From Rhabditoides inermis (lineage: Eukaryota > Nematoda > Chromadorea > Rhabditida > Rhabditidae), in NCBI GenBank assembly GCA_963966185.1, contig CAWZYM010000028.1:62001-126000 (forward strand): a stretch of DNA of 64,000 bases, in the 5' to 3' direction. Below are positions 1 to 10,641 of the stretch, piece by piece. Position 1 is the first letter of the stretch, and every line of letters begins with the position of its first letter. The notes beneath the pieces are model-generated. The model was given only the letters and a program-made list of their open reading frames with translations, was not told the origin of the DNA and made no database searches. The position numbers were made by a program, and so were the translations under genes.

Positions 1-37
1 CTACCAGTGCCCTCTCTCCGATGCGAATCCACGACAT
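1..37 (-). CDS. 5' end of a second mind-bomb-like gene (cut by window edge)
   Basis: Read on the minus strand, this begins MSWIRIGERALV and runs off the window. The codons are the same as the first twelve of the mind-bomb gene at 39122. The match continues into the leader: bases 38-113 are nearly identical to 39040-39121, with only scattered mismatches, and a CAAATTTACAT block also recurs further upstream of both. This is a paralogue, a partial copy, or a mis-joined second haplotype. Only the first exon start is visible, so intactness cannot be judged. Confidence 0.7.
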   Translation of the reverse strand, partial: MSWIRIGERALV

Positions 38-113
38 CGTTGCGAGAAGGGAAGGCGGACGAGTAGAGGAGGAGATGACTGGGAGACGGCAGCGAGACGA
101 AATGACGGGGAGG

Positions 114-432
114 GAAGATAACAAGCTAACACACCTGGGAAAATTTATGTAAATTTGAATTGCAATCTTTCAGCAAAAGCACAATTTCGGATCCGCATGA
201 TACAGTCCTCTACGTGATCAGGTGCGTTGAAAGTCCATAGTTCTCTTAGAGTCCAGGGATCCGATCTGATTGATGTGAAATGAGTCAGCTGTGCTCGTGC
301 GAGGCAACTTTGTTTTCCTCTCTCTGCTCTGTGGCCGTTTTTTTTCTGATCTCTCTCCGCCCCTACAATGATAAGATAGGCGAGAAACTCTCAATAAGAG
401 TTTCCTCATCGCACCTCTCACAGTAATCGATT
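114..432. promoter_or_regulatory. Intergenic region between divergent genes
   Basis: This stretch separates the inverted mind-bomb copy (minus) from the START gene (plus) and should hold both promoters. Similarity to the leader of the other mind-bomb copy fades by about base 165. A pyrimidine-rich stretch lies at 310-365. I see no coding sequence. Confidence 0.4.
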
Positions 433-2182
433 ATGCGCAACGGCCTCATTACCTGTACCGTCTGGTCCGCGTTGTGTGGTGAGTTTTCACGTTTTTAGTC
501 AATTCTCACTAGCCATTCATTGCACTTTTTCTGTTTTCAACCAGTTTTTGGCGGTTTTCATATATTATCACTGTTAGTGACGAAATGGCAGTTGATTACT
601 CGTTCGCTCACTGAATTTCATTGCTAAATTTATCGTGTTCGATTAGATAAGGCTAGGTTGTTGTCCGGGGCGACCGCCGACCACATGTCTTGTCAATGGC
701 CAGTGCATCTAGCCCGATCCTTTCATATATAACTACTATATATTTTTGTGCGCGTGTTCATGGTCATTGGTTTCAGTGCTAAGTATCGAGATGACGTCGG
801 TAACACTCCACGGCGTCACCGACACGTTGCCACCCGATATGGAGAAGGTGCGGGGTTGTGTACTTGGTCACTTCCTTCTCATGTTGTTGTCATGTTTGTG
901 TTGATGTGACCTTGATGTGATTGGAGTACGCGGACGCTTTGACGACGGCCGCGGAGGCCTTCAAGGAGTGCGAGAAGCTGTTCGCTGACCCCGCGTGGCA
1001 GGAGAAGAAGGGGTGGCGAAAGGTATGTGATTGTCTCATTTATTCTAATTGATAGTGAATATATAATATTATACTCAAGGTTTTAGATTGTACTTGTGTT
1101 ATTAATTTATCAGTTTGTTTTCAGGATCAGGAGGGCGACGACATGGTCGTGTACGCCAAGAACACCCCCAAGGGAAAGATGGTCACCATATCCGTGAGTT
1201 TGATTTTGATATCTTGTTCTTGTTGCTCTTGATTGTTATGCTTCCGTTCAGACCGTGTTACCCGCTCCGTTGGAGATTGTCATGCAGGAGACGTGGACTG
1301 GGGTGAGTCTTTGATTGATCTATCGATGTATCGAATAACTGATATAGGTGAGCGGGCTGCCCGAGTGGAATCCGAACATCAACTTTGCGAAAACGATCGC
1401 CACTCTCACCGACCATGCCGATCTCATCACCGTGAGCTAAGGTGCATATTGTTCTTCCAATATCGGTTACTTCAGTACGGTAACAACGATGTGCTGATTG
1501 TGTCCGGACGCGAGTTCGTCTCCTCGCGCATCTATCGCAAGATCCCCGAGGGGTGAGTTTTGATTGTTATACTGAATGAATGTGAATGATTTACGCAGTT
1601 GATGGATTGATTTCCAGATATATGATGGCTTCGCGCAGTGTGAACACCCCCGACTTCCCAGTGGCCAAGGGAAAAGTGCGGTGAGTGTGTTGGTTGAGAT
1701 TGATTGATGTGTCATGCAATCGACATGTCACCAAAAGCACGAGGGTTGGCTATGGACGCGTGTCTGTGAATCATTTTCATTTCTAAAGAATGAGTGTTGA
1801 TTAGTGACCAGTCATTCTCGTCAAAACGCTTCGAAACGCTCTGCTTGATGGGGTTTCGAAGGTAGCGAAGAGAGTATGGAGGATTGAGTGTGGTGTTGTA
1901 GTGCGTGGCTTCACCTGGCGGGGGCTCGATTCCGCCCCTCTCCCTCCAATCCCACACAGACACTGTGCGATGTGGTGATGCTCGCCGAGCTGCGCGGAAT
2001 GCTGCCCCAGTTCGTCGTCAACCAGGTGAGTCCCGCCGCGATCCAGACTACGGTAGCTAAGAGCGAAATGAGTTTATGTTTAGGTTCTCGGGAAGATTAT
2101 GTTGATGGATTCGGAGAATAACGTGGAGCACTTCCAAGATATCATGGAGAAGAAGAAGAAGGAGGAGGAGTCGGACGCGTGA
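433..2182 (+). CDS. START-domain lipid-transfer protein (StAR-related)
   Basis: The protein is a small START domain, the helix-grip fold that carries sterol or phospholipid between membranes. Exons at 791-847, 927-1022, 1125-1193, 1252-1302, 1348-1431, 1476-1552, 1618-1680, 1960-2025 and 2084-2182 carry family landmarks: the KKGWRK/DGD-type opening, WNPNINFAKTI, VSGREFVSSRIYRKI and the C-terminal LRGMLPQFVVNQVL helix. The tail is charged (MEKKKKEEESDA). A 46-base exon at 433-478 splices in frame to 777 and would add a short hydrophobic N-terminus; otherwise translation starts at 791. The segment expected between KGKVR and LCDVVML (about 17-20 residues) was not found. The exons on each side are also out of phase: 1618-1680 leaves two bases, while 1960 opens in phase 0. 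So an exon is missed or the gene is damaged. Confidence 0.75.
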
Positions 2183-2396
2183 GGAGGGGAGACACAGGGT
2201 CATTCTAGTCGCATTCTATAGTCTAGTGCTAGTCGTTTGCAGTTGAGAGCGCATAAGTGCGATTATGTGAGATCAAATTGTACGAGGTTCATTCATATTT
2301 GCGGCGTATACATATAAAAAAGACTTATAATTTTATTTATTTTGCATATTTATCATATCTCGTGGAATAAATGCATACATATTTATATTGATGTGT

Positions 2397-2854
2397 TTAC
2401 AGTCCGTAGTAGGGAAGGCCGTATCCGTGGGAAATAGGAGCGGGACCATAGTGAGCGAGTCCGTAGTGGGCGGGGCTGTAGGAGGCGGGGCTGTAGTGGG
2501 CGGGGCCGTAGCGGGCGGGGCCATAGTACGAAGGCTGATAGTTGTTGTAGTGGGAAGGAGAGTAGGCAGGACCATAGTAGGAGGAAGGGGCCTTTTCATA
2601 TCCATAGGTCTTAGGAGTGAATTCGTAGTTTCCGTAGTGGGAGGGACCATAATGGGCGGGTCCGTATTGGGAACCGTAGTGGGCGGGGCCAGAGTAGGCG
2701 GGGCCGTAATAAGAAGGCTCATATTTGTCGTATCCGAACGGCTTCAATCCATAGAAGCCTGATAAACATTGAATGATTGATTGGTATTGATTGATTACTT
2801 ACTAGCAGCCTGGCAGACAGCGATGACAGCAAAAAGAGCCACGAGGGAGTTCAT
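2397..2854 (-). CDS. Secreted Gly/Tyr/Pro-rich repetitive peptide
   Basis: Two exons (2803-2854 and 2397-2758) encode about 136 residues. The first encodes a signal peptide, MNSLVALFAVIAVCQAA. The rest is low complexity, built on YGPAHYGPA- and SYYGPAYS-like units rich in Tyr, Gly, Pro, Ala and His, with no cysteine. Such secreted peptides in nematodes are cuticle-associated proteins or small antimicrobial-type peptides. Neither role is proven here. The gene is compact, with one 44-base intron. The opposite strand also reads open through the repeats, but without a signal peptide or splice logic. Confidence 0.75.
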
Positions 2855-3640
2855 TTCTGAAAATAAGAAAATGTAAAATTGATAGATGCTGTAAGTATGC
2901 TGTCCAACTCAAAACGATTGGTTATATAGTTCTACGAGTGCTAGGCTAACTCGTTTCCTGCTATTATACATGCGCGCAGTATTGTAGGAGATAGAATAGC
3001 GACTATTTCTCTCCTGGAAAGAAAAGCGATTGGTGAACCGTTCAATTCTGATATTCATTCAGCGTTATTCAACGTGATAGACGTTCATAATCATAATTAT
3101 TATGAACATGCAGCAAAACCAAGAACTATTAAAAAAATGTGAGATGATGTATTTTATTAATATGTTTCTGGTGAGATAATAGTTAACGGTTTGCAGCCGT
3201 TATAGTCTTGATTTGTATATGGGTTTTTTTAGTGTTTGGATGTGCCAATGCACAGTTTGAATTGAATGATTCTGGATGTAAACGTGCGAAATTCTTTGAT
3301 CAAGATAATGATGAAAATGGGATCGAGAAGTGGAAAGAAGTCCATTAGAACGACCACATGTTGCAAGACGGAATTGATGTCAAGTGCTGAAAAACAGTTG
3401 TTATATCAATCAGGAAGATCTGATCGCATTTTAGATCTTAAAAACCCAAGTGTGCGATTTACACTTAACGGCAAATATAACACAGAAACCTTTAATAAAA
3501 ATGAATCTGCGCAACACCGCTTTTCCAACGCTTTTGCAAGTCTGTGATCTCTATATAGGTCTGTGATCTCTATATATCGCCCACTGCCACCCGCTGTCAA
3601 TATCAGTCAATCAGTCAGGCGGTGACTATAATTTTTTCTA
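2855..3640. other. Gene-free stretch
   Basis: AT-rich DNA with short poly-A/T tracts and no exon-like open frame. The direct repeat CTGTGATCTCTATATA occurs twice near 3541-3577. I searched the minus strand for the missing last exon of the neighbouring receptor and did not see it. Confidence 0.4.
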
Positions 3641-3644
3641 TGCT

Positions 3645-4639
3645 CGTCAAACCTCACCGAATATTGTAGCAATATGAGTGCACATGAACGGAAAATACAC
3701 GCAAATCACTGGCACTGCGCTTTGTGCAATCAACGCCCGAAAGAGTTGGTCCTGAACAAATAAAGTAAATAAAACACGTGCATCTGAATACCTGCAGCTC
3801 CTTGGCGTTAGTTGACGCGAGTTCGTGCGTTGAATTCAGGGTTTTATAGGAGCATAACGCGATCACAACGAGATCGATGCCAAACACAACACAACACGCG
3901 GATATCGCAAAAATATTGTTCCACTGCAACCTGTCTGCTAGCTAGAAAAACTTGATTGGAATGTCATGGCAATAGAGCACATACCAAGTACACAGCTCCG
4001 ACGATGGCTGTCTGAGATGTGGTCCTGTTGTAGTACTTGTTGATGACCGGCTCGACGTATTCCAACTCGACCGGAGACATCTCGAAGTAGACCATACAGT
4101 TGATCACCCAAAGTATGTTGGCTAGAAATGAGGACGCGACAAACGCGAATATGTACAGACTGCTGTGACGCCTCCACAGCTTGTTGGTATTCCTAAACTG
4201 AGTTGGAAATATATCTGGTTGTCACATACCTATTGATGATAAGGTATCTGCAGACAAAGTGGCAAGCGAGTAAGTGGAGGGATTGACAGAAGAGACCTCC
4301 ATAAATGGATACAATCAGTAGACCGACAGTGTGCGAACACTCCACTATCCATTCAGTTGTCGTGAAAACTATGAAACTGTAGTCATGTGCGGCAAAGTTC
4401 TGATGAAATTTGTATTTCTCATAAGTCATTCATCATTCACATAATCGAAAACTTACAGGTCTCACAACGAAGTTGGCGAGCTCAAATACGATGTCAAATA
4501 TTACAAACACGAGTATTAGGTATTTGTATGGCCCGATTCTGTTTTGTTTAGTTTGAAAGAGGATGAGATAGATAAGAAAAAGGTTGACAGGTACTGTCAG
4601 AACAAGGAGAATAAAATATATGTCGATTGAAAACGCCAT
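3645..4639 (-). pseudogene. Str-type seven-helix chemoreceptor, 3' end apparently missing
   Basis: Exon 1 (4457-4639) encodes MAFSIDIYFILLVLTVPVNL, then a YKYLILVFVIFDIVFE helix. Exon 2 (4230-4399) carries HDYSFIVFTTTEW and HFVCRYLIINR. Exon 3 (about 3981-4192) carries LWRRHSSLYIFAFVASSFLA. Later exons give WNNIFAISACCVV, a helix, KELQ and LFRALIAQSAVPVICVYFPF. The order and motifs fit the Str/Srj group of nematode olfactory receptors, plasma-membrane GPCRs of sensory neurons. After helix 6 the frame stops at FGEV, and no helix 7 exon is visible in the next 800 bases. The exon 3/4 junction needs a weak GTGCTC donor. I infer a truncated or dying gene; a distant last exon is the alternative. 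Confidence 0.6.
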
Positions 4640-5306
4640 ATCAATGGCGTTTGATTCGATTTCAAGACAAGGGACAAGGGAAATCCGATTTCAAAAATAT
4701 ACAGTAGTGATATCAACAAATTCGAATGTATAGATGTGTATAATTTATTATCTTGGCCTCGCGAGAACTAATTTTATAACAAAATGATGTCCCTTAGGAG
4801 AGAACAAATATCAATTAGGCGTTTTCACATACACGTAACACAAAAATTATGATCTCTGATCTCTCGATTACTCTTCGAGATAAACCAAGTTGTTTGCGTC
4901 TCTGTTCACAACTCTTCGTATCAGCCTCGAGAGACAAATTTATGCAATCACTTATTACTCGGATGATAGCGAGACTCAATTCAATGCAATACGCGAAGCG
5001 ATAAATGATGAACAACGATGATTGGAGATTGGATACAGACAATGTGACTCGATGCAGCCAAGTGAGAGATGCCCTTTGGGTATTAAACTGTTTGATCTTC
5101 TTCGTCATACTTCCGGCCGAATACGACCAAACAAATAGTTTCAGACGAAGATTCCATATCACCGGTAACTGAAACCGTCTGTGGCGCGAAAGTCCGTTGA
5201 CATACCCCGAAAAAGTGACGAGAGTGTGCTACCTCAAAGTATTTATTGTACATGAAAGAATCATAGAATTCAGTTATCCAATATCGACAACTTCTCGTCG
5301 TCTGCA
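4640..5306. other. Gene-free stretch upstream of the receptor
   Basis: This stretch lies between the receptor start and the stop codon of the sugar-transferase gene. The longest minus-strand frame (4815-5162) has no splice signals, family motifs or good start. It may include the 3' UTR of the sugar-transferase gene. Confidence 0.35.
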
Positions 5307-8300
5307 TCAGATGATGCCCTCGTGCACTCGCAGGAAGTGGCGGGTGTTGTAGGGGTCGAAGCCCAGTCGACGGTGCGCGTGGAACCACAGCTTCTCCAAC
5401 ATGCTAGAGTCATCCACCGTTCTGTTCTTCTTCACCTCTTGCAGAGCGTTCCTCATAGATTCTCTGAAGTGGGATTGAGAGAGGGAAGAGAGAGAGAGAG
5501 ATAGAGAGATAGAGAGAGAGGGGTGGGAGAGACTGACCTGACGTTGAGCACCGCCATTCCACTGCACGATCCGTTGTCGTGATGGAAAACGAGGTTGTTG
5601 ACACGGAAGAGCTCCATCTAAACAGAGGAGTAGCACCGGGTGGTTCGTATCCTCTCTCTTCCCCCCTTCCCCCCTCTCTCTCCCTCCCTCTCTCGCTCTC
5701 TCGCCTTTGTGAGCTTGCTTGCGTGGTCGACCTGCACGATAGACGGCATGTAGGTGCGGTTTCCCGCGAACCAGTTCGAGTTGGAGATGATACTGGAAGT
5801 GATGGATGGAAGTGGAAGGAGTGATGTCCTACTGTCACCTGCGCGGCAGCCGGAGACACTTGTAGCGGTCGTTCTCGCACAGATACGTCATAATGGACGA
5901 GTCCGGAGACTGGCGACTGCGCATCATTAGAATCACCTTGAAAGCAACATATTACGAGGCGAGAACGAACCACGCTCTCGCTCGGCAAAAGAAGATTGGC
6001 ATGTGATTGTAGTGGATAAACGTATATGGATAGTTTTGTTGTGAGAACTGCTGGGGGTAGCTGAGGATACGTGGCCGTACCCGGTTGAAGAAGGCCTGTG
6101 TGAGGGGACTGGCGCGCACGAAGAAAGTCGAGCCGCAGATCCAACCGTGCATCACCTTCTCAGATGAGAAGAACTGGAAGGGAGACAGTGGGTGAGAGAG
6201 AGGGAAGGAGATAGAGAAAGAGAGGGGAGAGGGAAGGAGATAGAGAAAGAGAGGGGAGAGGGAAGGAGATAGAGAAAGAGAGGGGAGAGGGAAGGAGATA
6301 GAGAAAGAGAGGGGAGAGGGAAGGAGATAGAGAAAGAGAGGGGAGAGGGAAGGAGATAGAGAAAGAGAGGGGAGAGGGAAGGAGATAGAGAAAGAGAGGG
6401 GAGAGGGAAGGAGATAGAGAAAGAGAGGGGAGAGGGAAGGAGATAGAGAAAGAGAGGGGAGAGGGAAGGAGATAGAGAAAGAGAGGGGAGAGGGAAGGAG
6501 ATAGAGAAAGAGAGGGGAGAGGGAAGGAGATAGAGAAAGAGAGGAGAGAGGGAAGGAGATAGAGAAAGAGAGGGGAGAGGGAAGGATATAGAGAAAGAGA
6601 GGGGAGAGGGAAGGAGATAGAGAAAGAGAGGGGAGAGGGAAGGAGATAGAGAAAGAGAGGGGAGAGGGAAGGAGATAGAGAAAGAGAGGGGAGAGGGAAG
6701 GAGATAGAGAAAGAGAGAGGAGAGGGAAGGAGATAGAGAAAGAGAGGGGAGAGGGAAGGAGATAGAGAAAGAGAGGGGAGAGGGAAGGAGATAGAGAAAG
6801 AGAGGGGAGAGGGAAGGAGATAGAGAAAGAGAGGGGAGAGGGAAGGAGATAGAGAAAGAGAGGGGAGAGGGAAGGAGATAGAGAAAGAGAGGGGAGAGGG
6901 AAGGAGATAGAGAAAGAGAGGGGAGAGGGAAGGAGATAGAGAAAGAGAGGGGAGAGGGAAGGAGATAGAGAAAGAGAGGGGAGAGGGAAGGAGATAGAGA
7001 AAGAGAGGGGAGAGGGAAGGAGATAGAGAAAGAGAGGGGAGAGGGAAGGAGATAGAGAAAGAGAGGGGAGAGGGAAGGAGATAGAGAAAGAGAGGGGAGA
7101 GGGAAGGAGATAGAGAAAGAGAGGGGAGAGGGAAGGAGATAGAGAAAGAGAGGGGAGAGGGAAGGAGATAGAGAAAGAGAGGGGAGAGGGAAGGAGATAG
7201 AGAAAGAGAGGAGAGAGGGAAGGAGATAGAGAAAGAGAGGAGAGAGGGAAGGAGATAGAGAAAGAGAGGGGAGAGGGAAGGAGATAGAGAAAGAGAGGGG
7301 AGAGGGAAGGAGATAGAGAAAGAGAGGGGAGAGGGAAGGAGATAGAGAAAGAGAGGAGAGAGGGAAGGAGATAGAGAAAGAGAGGGGAGAGGGAAGGAGA
7401 TAGAGAAAGAGAGGAGAGAGGGAAGGAGATAGAGAAAGAGAGGAGAGAGGGAAGGAGATAGAGAAAGAGAGGGGAGAGGGAAGGAGATAGAGAAAGAGAG
7501 GAGAGAGGGAAGGAGATAGAGAAAGAGAGGAGAGAGGGAAGGAGATAGAGAAAGAGAGGGGAGAGGGAAGGAGATAGAGAAAGAGAGGAGAGAGGGAAGG
7601 AGATAGAGAAAGAGAGGAGAGAGGGAAGGAGATAGAGAAAGAGAGGGGAGAGGGAAGGAGATAGAGAAAGAGAGGGGAGAGGGAAGGAGATAGAGAAAGA
7701 GAGGGGAGAGGGAAGGAGATAGAGAAAGAGAGGAGAGAGGGAAGGAGATAGAGAAAGAGAGGAGAGAGGGAAGGAGATAGAGAAAGAGAGGGGAGAGGGA
7801 AGGAGATAGAGAAAGAGAGGGGAGAGGGAAGGAGATAGAGAAAGAGAGGAGAGAGGGAAGGAGATAGAGAAAGAGAGGGGAGAGGGAAGGAGATAGAGAA
7901 AGAGAGGGGAGAGGGAAGGAGATAGAGAAAGAGAGGGGAGAGGGAAGGAGATAGAGAAAGAGAGGGGAGAGGGAAGGAGATAGAGAAAGAGAGGGGAGAG
8001 GGAAGGAGATAGAGAAAGAGAGGGGAGAGGCAGGGAGCTGACCTCGTCGTTTCCCACAGTGTCGAAGAACATGTGCGCCTCGGTATTCCTCTCCTCTAGC
8101 CGCATGGCACCAAAGTTCTCCGTCCAGATCGAGTCCTAGAAATGCAATTATCTCCTCTCTCTGTCAACCGACCCACCTGCTGCATAGCCCAGAAGTCGAT
8201 TCCTCTGCTGGCTAGGGCTTCGCAGATGCGCGCCCGAAGGAGCAGCACCAGCTGGTAGGTCACGTATTTCTTATTCTCCAGATCCGACGGAAGAGAGGAC

Positions 8301-8441
8301 TGAACAATCAACTCAACTCAACTTTTCTTTTGTATTCCTACCTTGACTGCCATGAAATCGACTGTAACTGTGCGGATTCGAGGGTGCGCTGCGTTCAGTT
8401 TCCGCTCTGCTGATCTGATAATGATAGTCGGAATGAGAAAT

Positions 8442-8486
<45 letters not shown>

Positions 8487-8674
8487 TAATGAGAGAGAGG
8501 GAGAGAGGGAGAGAGGGAGAGAGGGAGAGAGGGAGAGAGGGAGAGGGAGAGAGAGGGTGAGAGGGAGAGAGGGAGAGAGGGAGAGAGGGTGAGAGGGTGA
8601 GAGGGTGAGAGGGTGAGAGGGAGAGACGGAGAGGGAGAGACGGAGAGACGGAGAGAGAGACGGAGAGGGAGAGG

Positions 8675-8724
<50 letters not shown>

Positions 8725-9495
8725 TGCTCACTTCTGGAACGCGACGGCGACCAGCCTGTCCAGCTGTCCAGGCATGTATTCCAGATTGCACACGTGATTC
8801 AGTGTCACATCCAGATTCGACTCGTCGAACTCAAAACAACAACAAAAAGGTTTTAAAAAGAATATCAGTGTTCTAAAATGCATTTTTCAGCGTCCAAAAC
8901 CGTGATATTATCCGCGACAAAAAAAGCGTTACTATAAAAAAGAGTAAATGTGTAATATTCAAAGGACGCATGAGACTCATACTGTGCGGGGTCCGAAGGA
9001 AGACTGTGGCACGACACATTCGCCTGTTTTCGCAATGCGCCCGTGGGTTACCTTCGCAACAGAGTGCTACCAATTCATCACCTCGGTACCCTCAAGATTC
9101 TCTACTCACAAATATGATATACGGCGGTTCTTCCATCGACTTGAGTGCATGGGCGAATGCGTTGAACTCCTGCGAGTTGTTCACGTATTCCATACTCAAC
9201 TGAAAAGTAGAAATCATCTTTCACTACTCTAATAAGTAGCCATACTGATTGGCTGTAGAAGTCCGTATTCTCTACAATATGCCGTTGTCGCCACCATCGA
9301 GGAATGTTTGCGCCGATCGCCTGAAAAAAGTTTTGATACAGAAAAAAGTTTTGATACAGATTTTCGATTTCCACAAATGATCTTTACCTTGTATTCTCTG
9401 ACGACGTAGACGCATAATAACACTACAGCGATGTTCACGTAGCCATTGCGCAGAAAAGAGCGCGCGTTGACCAGAGAAGAGGCTAGCTTGCCCAT
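5307..9495 (-). CDS. Type II membrane nucleotide-diphospho-sugar transferase-like protein
   Basis: About twelve exons run from ATG at 9495 to TGA at 5307. The N-terminus is a type II anchor (NIAVVLLCVYVV near residues 18-30), placing the catalytic part in the Golgi lumen. Then follow NSQEFNAFAHAL, a CNLEYMPGQLDRLVAVAF block, LLLRARICEALASRGIDFWAMQQDS, HMFFDTVGNDE, and HGWICGSTFFVRASPLTQAF. This order resembles the nematode-expanded nucleotide-diphospho-sugar transferase family (PF03407-like), where an acidic D-x-D-type site follows the LLxRG helix. Here the site reads QQDSIW, so the metal site is not the textbook one. The C-terminus is HEGII. The intron at about 6180-8037 is almost entirely a 29-bp minisatellite. 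Donor sugar and acceptor are unknown. Confidence 0.65.
6187..8033. repeat. 29-bp purine-rich minisatellite, about 64 copies
   Basis: A head-to-tail array of a 29-bp unit (AAGGAGATAGAGAAAGAGAG followed by GGGAGAGGG) fills one intron of the sugar-transferase gene. The period was measured from successive AAGGAGATAG starts at 6611 and 6640. The main variant changes GGGGAG to GGAGAG, and these variant units cluster at about 7200-7860. Because 29 is not divisible by three, the reverse strand reads open in a 29-residue repeat, giving a spurious 717-codon frame. Confidence 0.95.
8440..8722. repeat. GA-rich microsatellite in an intron
   Basis: About 280 bases of GA dinucleotides, interspersed with GGGAGA and GGTGAGA units, lie between two exons of the sugar-transferase gene. 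On the sense strand this is a pyrimidine tract leading to the next acceptor. Confidence 0.85.
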
Positions 9496-9964
9496 TCTAA
9501 AGAGTAAGTAATTTCTGTAGTTAGAAAATAACGAGAAAGATGAAACATGGATAGAAACACGAAAGCGTCTGGGACCTCTGTGGGAGTGCACAGGATTGTC
9601 ATTTCGATCCATTGTGAGTCGTCGAGGGGTATGATCGAACGCCGAGATATCGCCGTGTTTCTTTCAAGTATCTTTGTTGCGTGCGCTCTCTCCCTGTCGT
9701 CCTTTTCCAATACGCATCTATTCATCCTGTTCTCCAAAATTTGTATTCAAATACGAATCACAAAGTTTATTACTATTAGTACCCGATATTCACACAATAT
9801 CAATGCACATATCATAAAACCTCTTCGTTTGACATCTAATAAGCTCTTGGAGCAGGGTTGAAATCACAGGGAACTGAATCGAACAATGCGAATAGAAAAT
9901 AGAAAAAAAAACACTGAAACATATAAAACACTAAAACACAAACTACAAACTACCGTACCCTCAT
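9496..9964. other. Intergenic region between same-strand genes
   Basis: This 470-base AT-rich spacer separates the end of the small membrane-protein gene from the start of the sugar-transferase gene. No reading frame here has splice or family support. It could carry a promoter, or a trans-splicing spacer if the genes are co-transcribed. Confidence 0.35.
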
Positions 9965-10137
9965 CTATTGCTTGGGCTGGCCATTGGGGAACCTGTAGTC
10001 GGGATGATGATTGTAGAAGGGATAGTCGGGATTGTTGAACACTGGCATCAGCCATTCATACATACAAATCAAAGCGAGCACGAAGAGAGAGTAGAGCACA
10101 GACAGAATGATGAGCTCCTGAAAGAGAGTCGTCCTCC

Positions 10138-10184
<47 letters not shown>

Positions 10185-10319
10185 CTCCCCTCCCCTCCCC
10201 TCCCCTCCCTCTCCCTCCCAACCCACCTTCTTGCCCATGCGCTCCTCGCTGTTGCACTCCACATTATACTTGTCGATCTTGATTGCTTTGGATACGAGCG
10301 GCTGTTGGGCAGGCTGCAT
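9965..10319 (-). CDS. Small single-pass membrane protein, 81 residues, unknown function
   Basis: Exon 1 (10227-10319) encodes MQPAQQPLVSKAIKIDKYNV and a charged CNSEERMGKK. Exon 2 (9965-10117) encodes one helix, IILSVLYSLFVLALICMYEW, followed by a Tyr/Pro/Asn-rich tail (FNNPDYPFYNHHPDYRFPNG) ending in QPKQ. Both splice sites are canonical and in phase, and the codon use looks coding. I do not recognise the family. Positive charges before the helix suggest a cytosolic N-terminus. The gene starts 323 bases after the stop of the large ABC transporter gene on the same strand, a spacing seen in nematode operons. The intron contains a CT run. Confidence 0.65.
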
Positions 10320-10641
10320 CTCAACACGAATCAGTCAACAGCACGTGTCAGTGGAAGCAACACGGCATCTGTTTCCGATATTCCCACCCATCCTCCTTTC
10401 CTCCGCCCTTCATTCCTCGCAATCCCTACCACAAACTCTCTGCCTCTCTCGCGTTCCCGCACTCTCTCGCCGTCTCTCGCGCACTCGCAAACAGTCCCAC
10501 GGATCGCTTGCAAATCGCCGTCATCCCTGTTAGCGTCCCTCGCTGATTACCCAACAGCACAGCACACATCAGATGTAGCCAAGTCGATAATCACACCTAT
10601 ACCCCCAAAACATCATCTGAATGATTACAAGTATCTACAAT

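Noticed and set aside
1890..1945. Possible tRNA gene
   Set aside because: A B-box-like GGCTCGATTCC is present, but no A box or anticodon stem can be placed and the acceptor arms pair only partly.
4815..5162. 115-codon minus-strand frame
   Set aside because: No splice signals, signal peptide or family motif; likely untranslated or intergenic.
6187..8033. CRISPR-like regular array
   Set aside because: Units are contiguous with no unique spacers, and the genome is a eukaryote's.
5952..8105. 717-codon minus-strand open frame
   Set aside because: It is the 29-bp minisatellite read in three phases (29-residue Ser/Leu/Pro/Phe repeat). The real exons at its two ends (5960-6177 and 8038-8137) are parts of the sugar-transferase gene.
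8613..8876. Arg/Glu-repeat or Ser/Leu-repeat frames here and at other GA/CT runs
   Set aside because: They are dinucleotide repeats translated in open frames; no splice or start context supports them.
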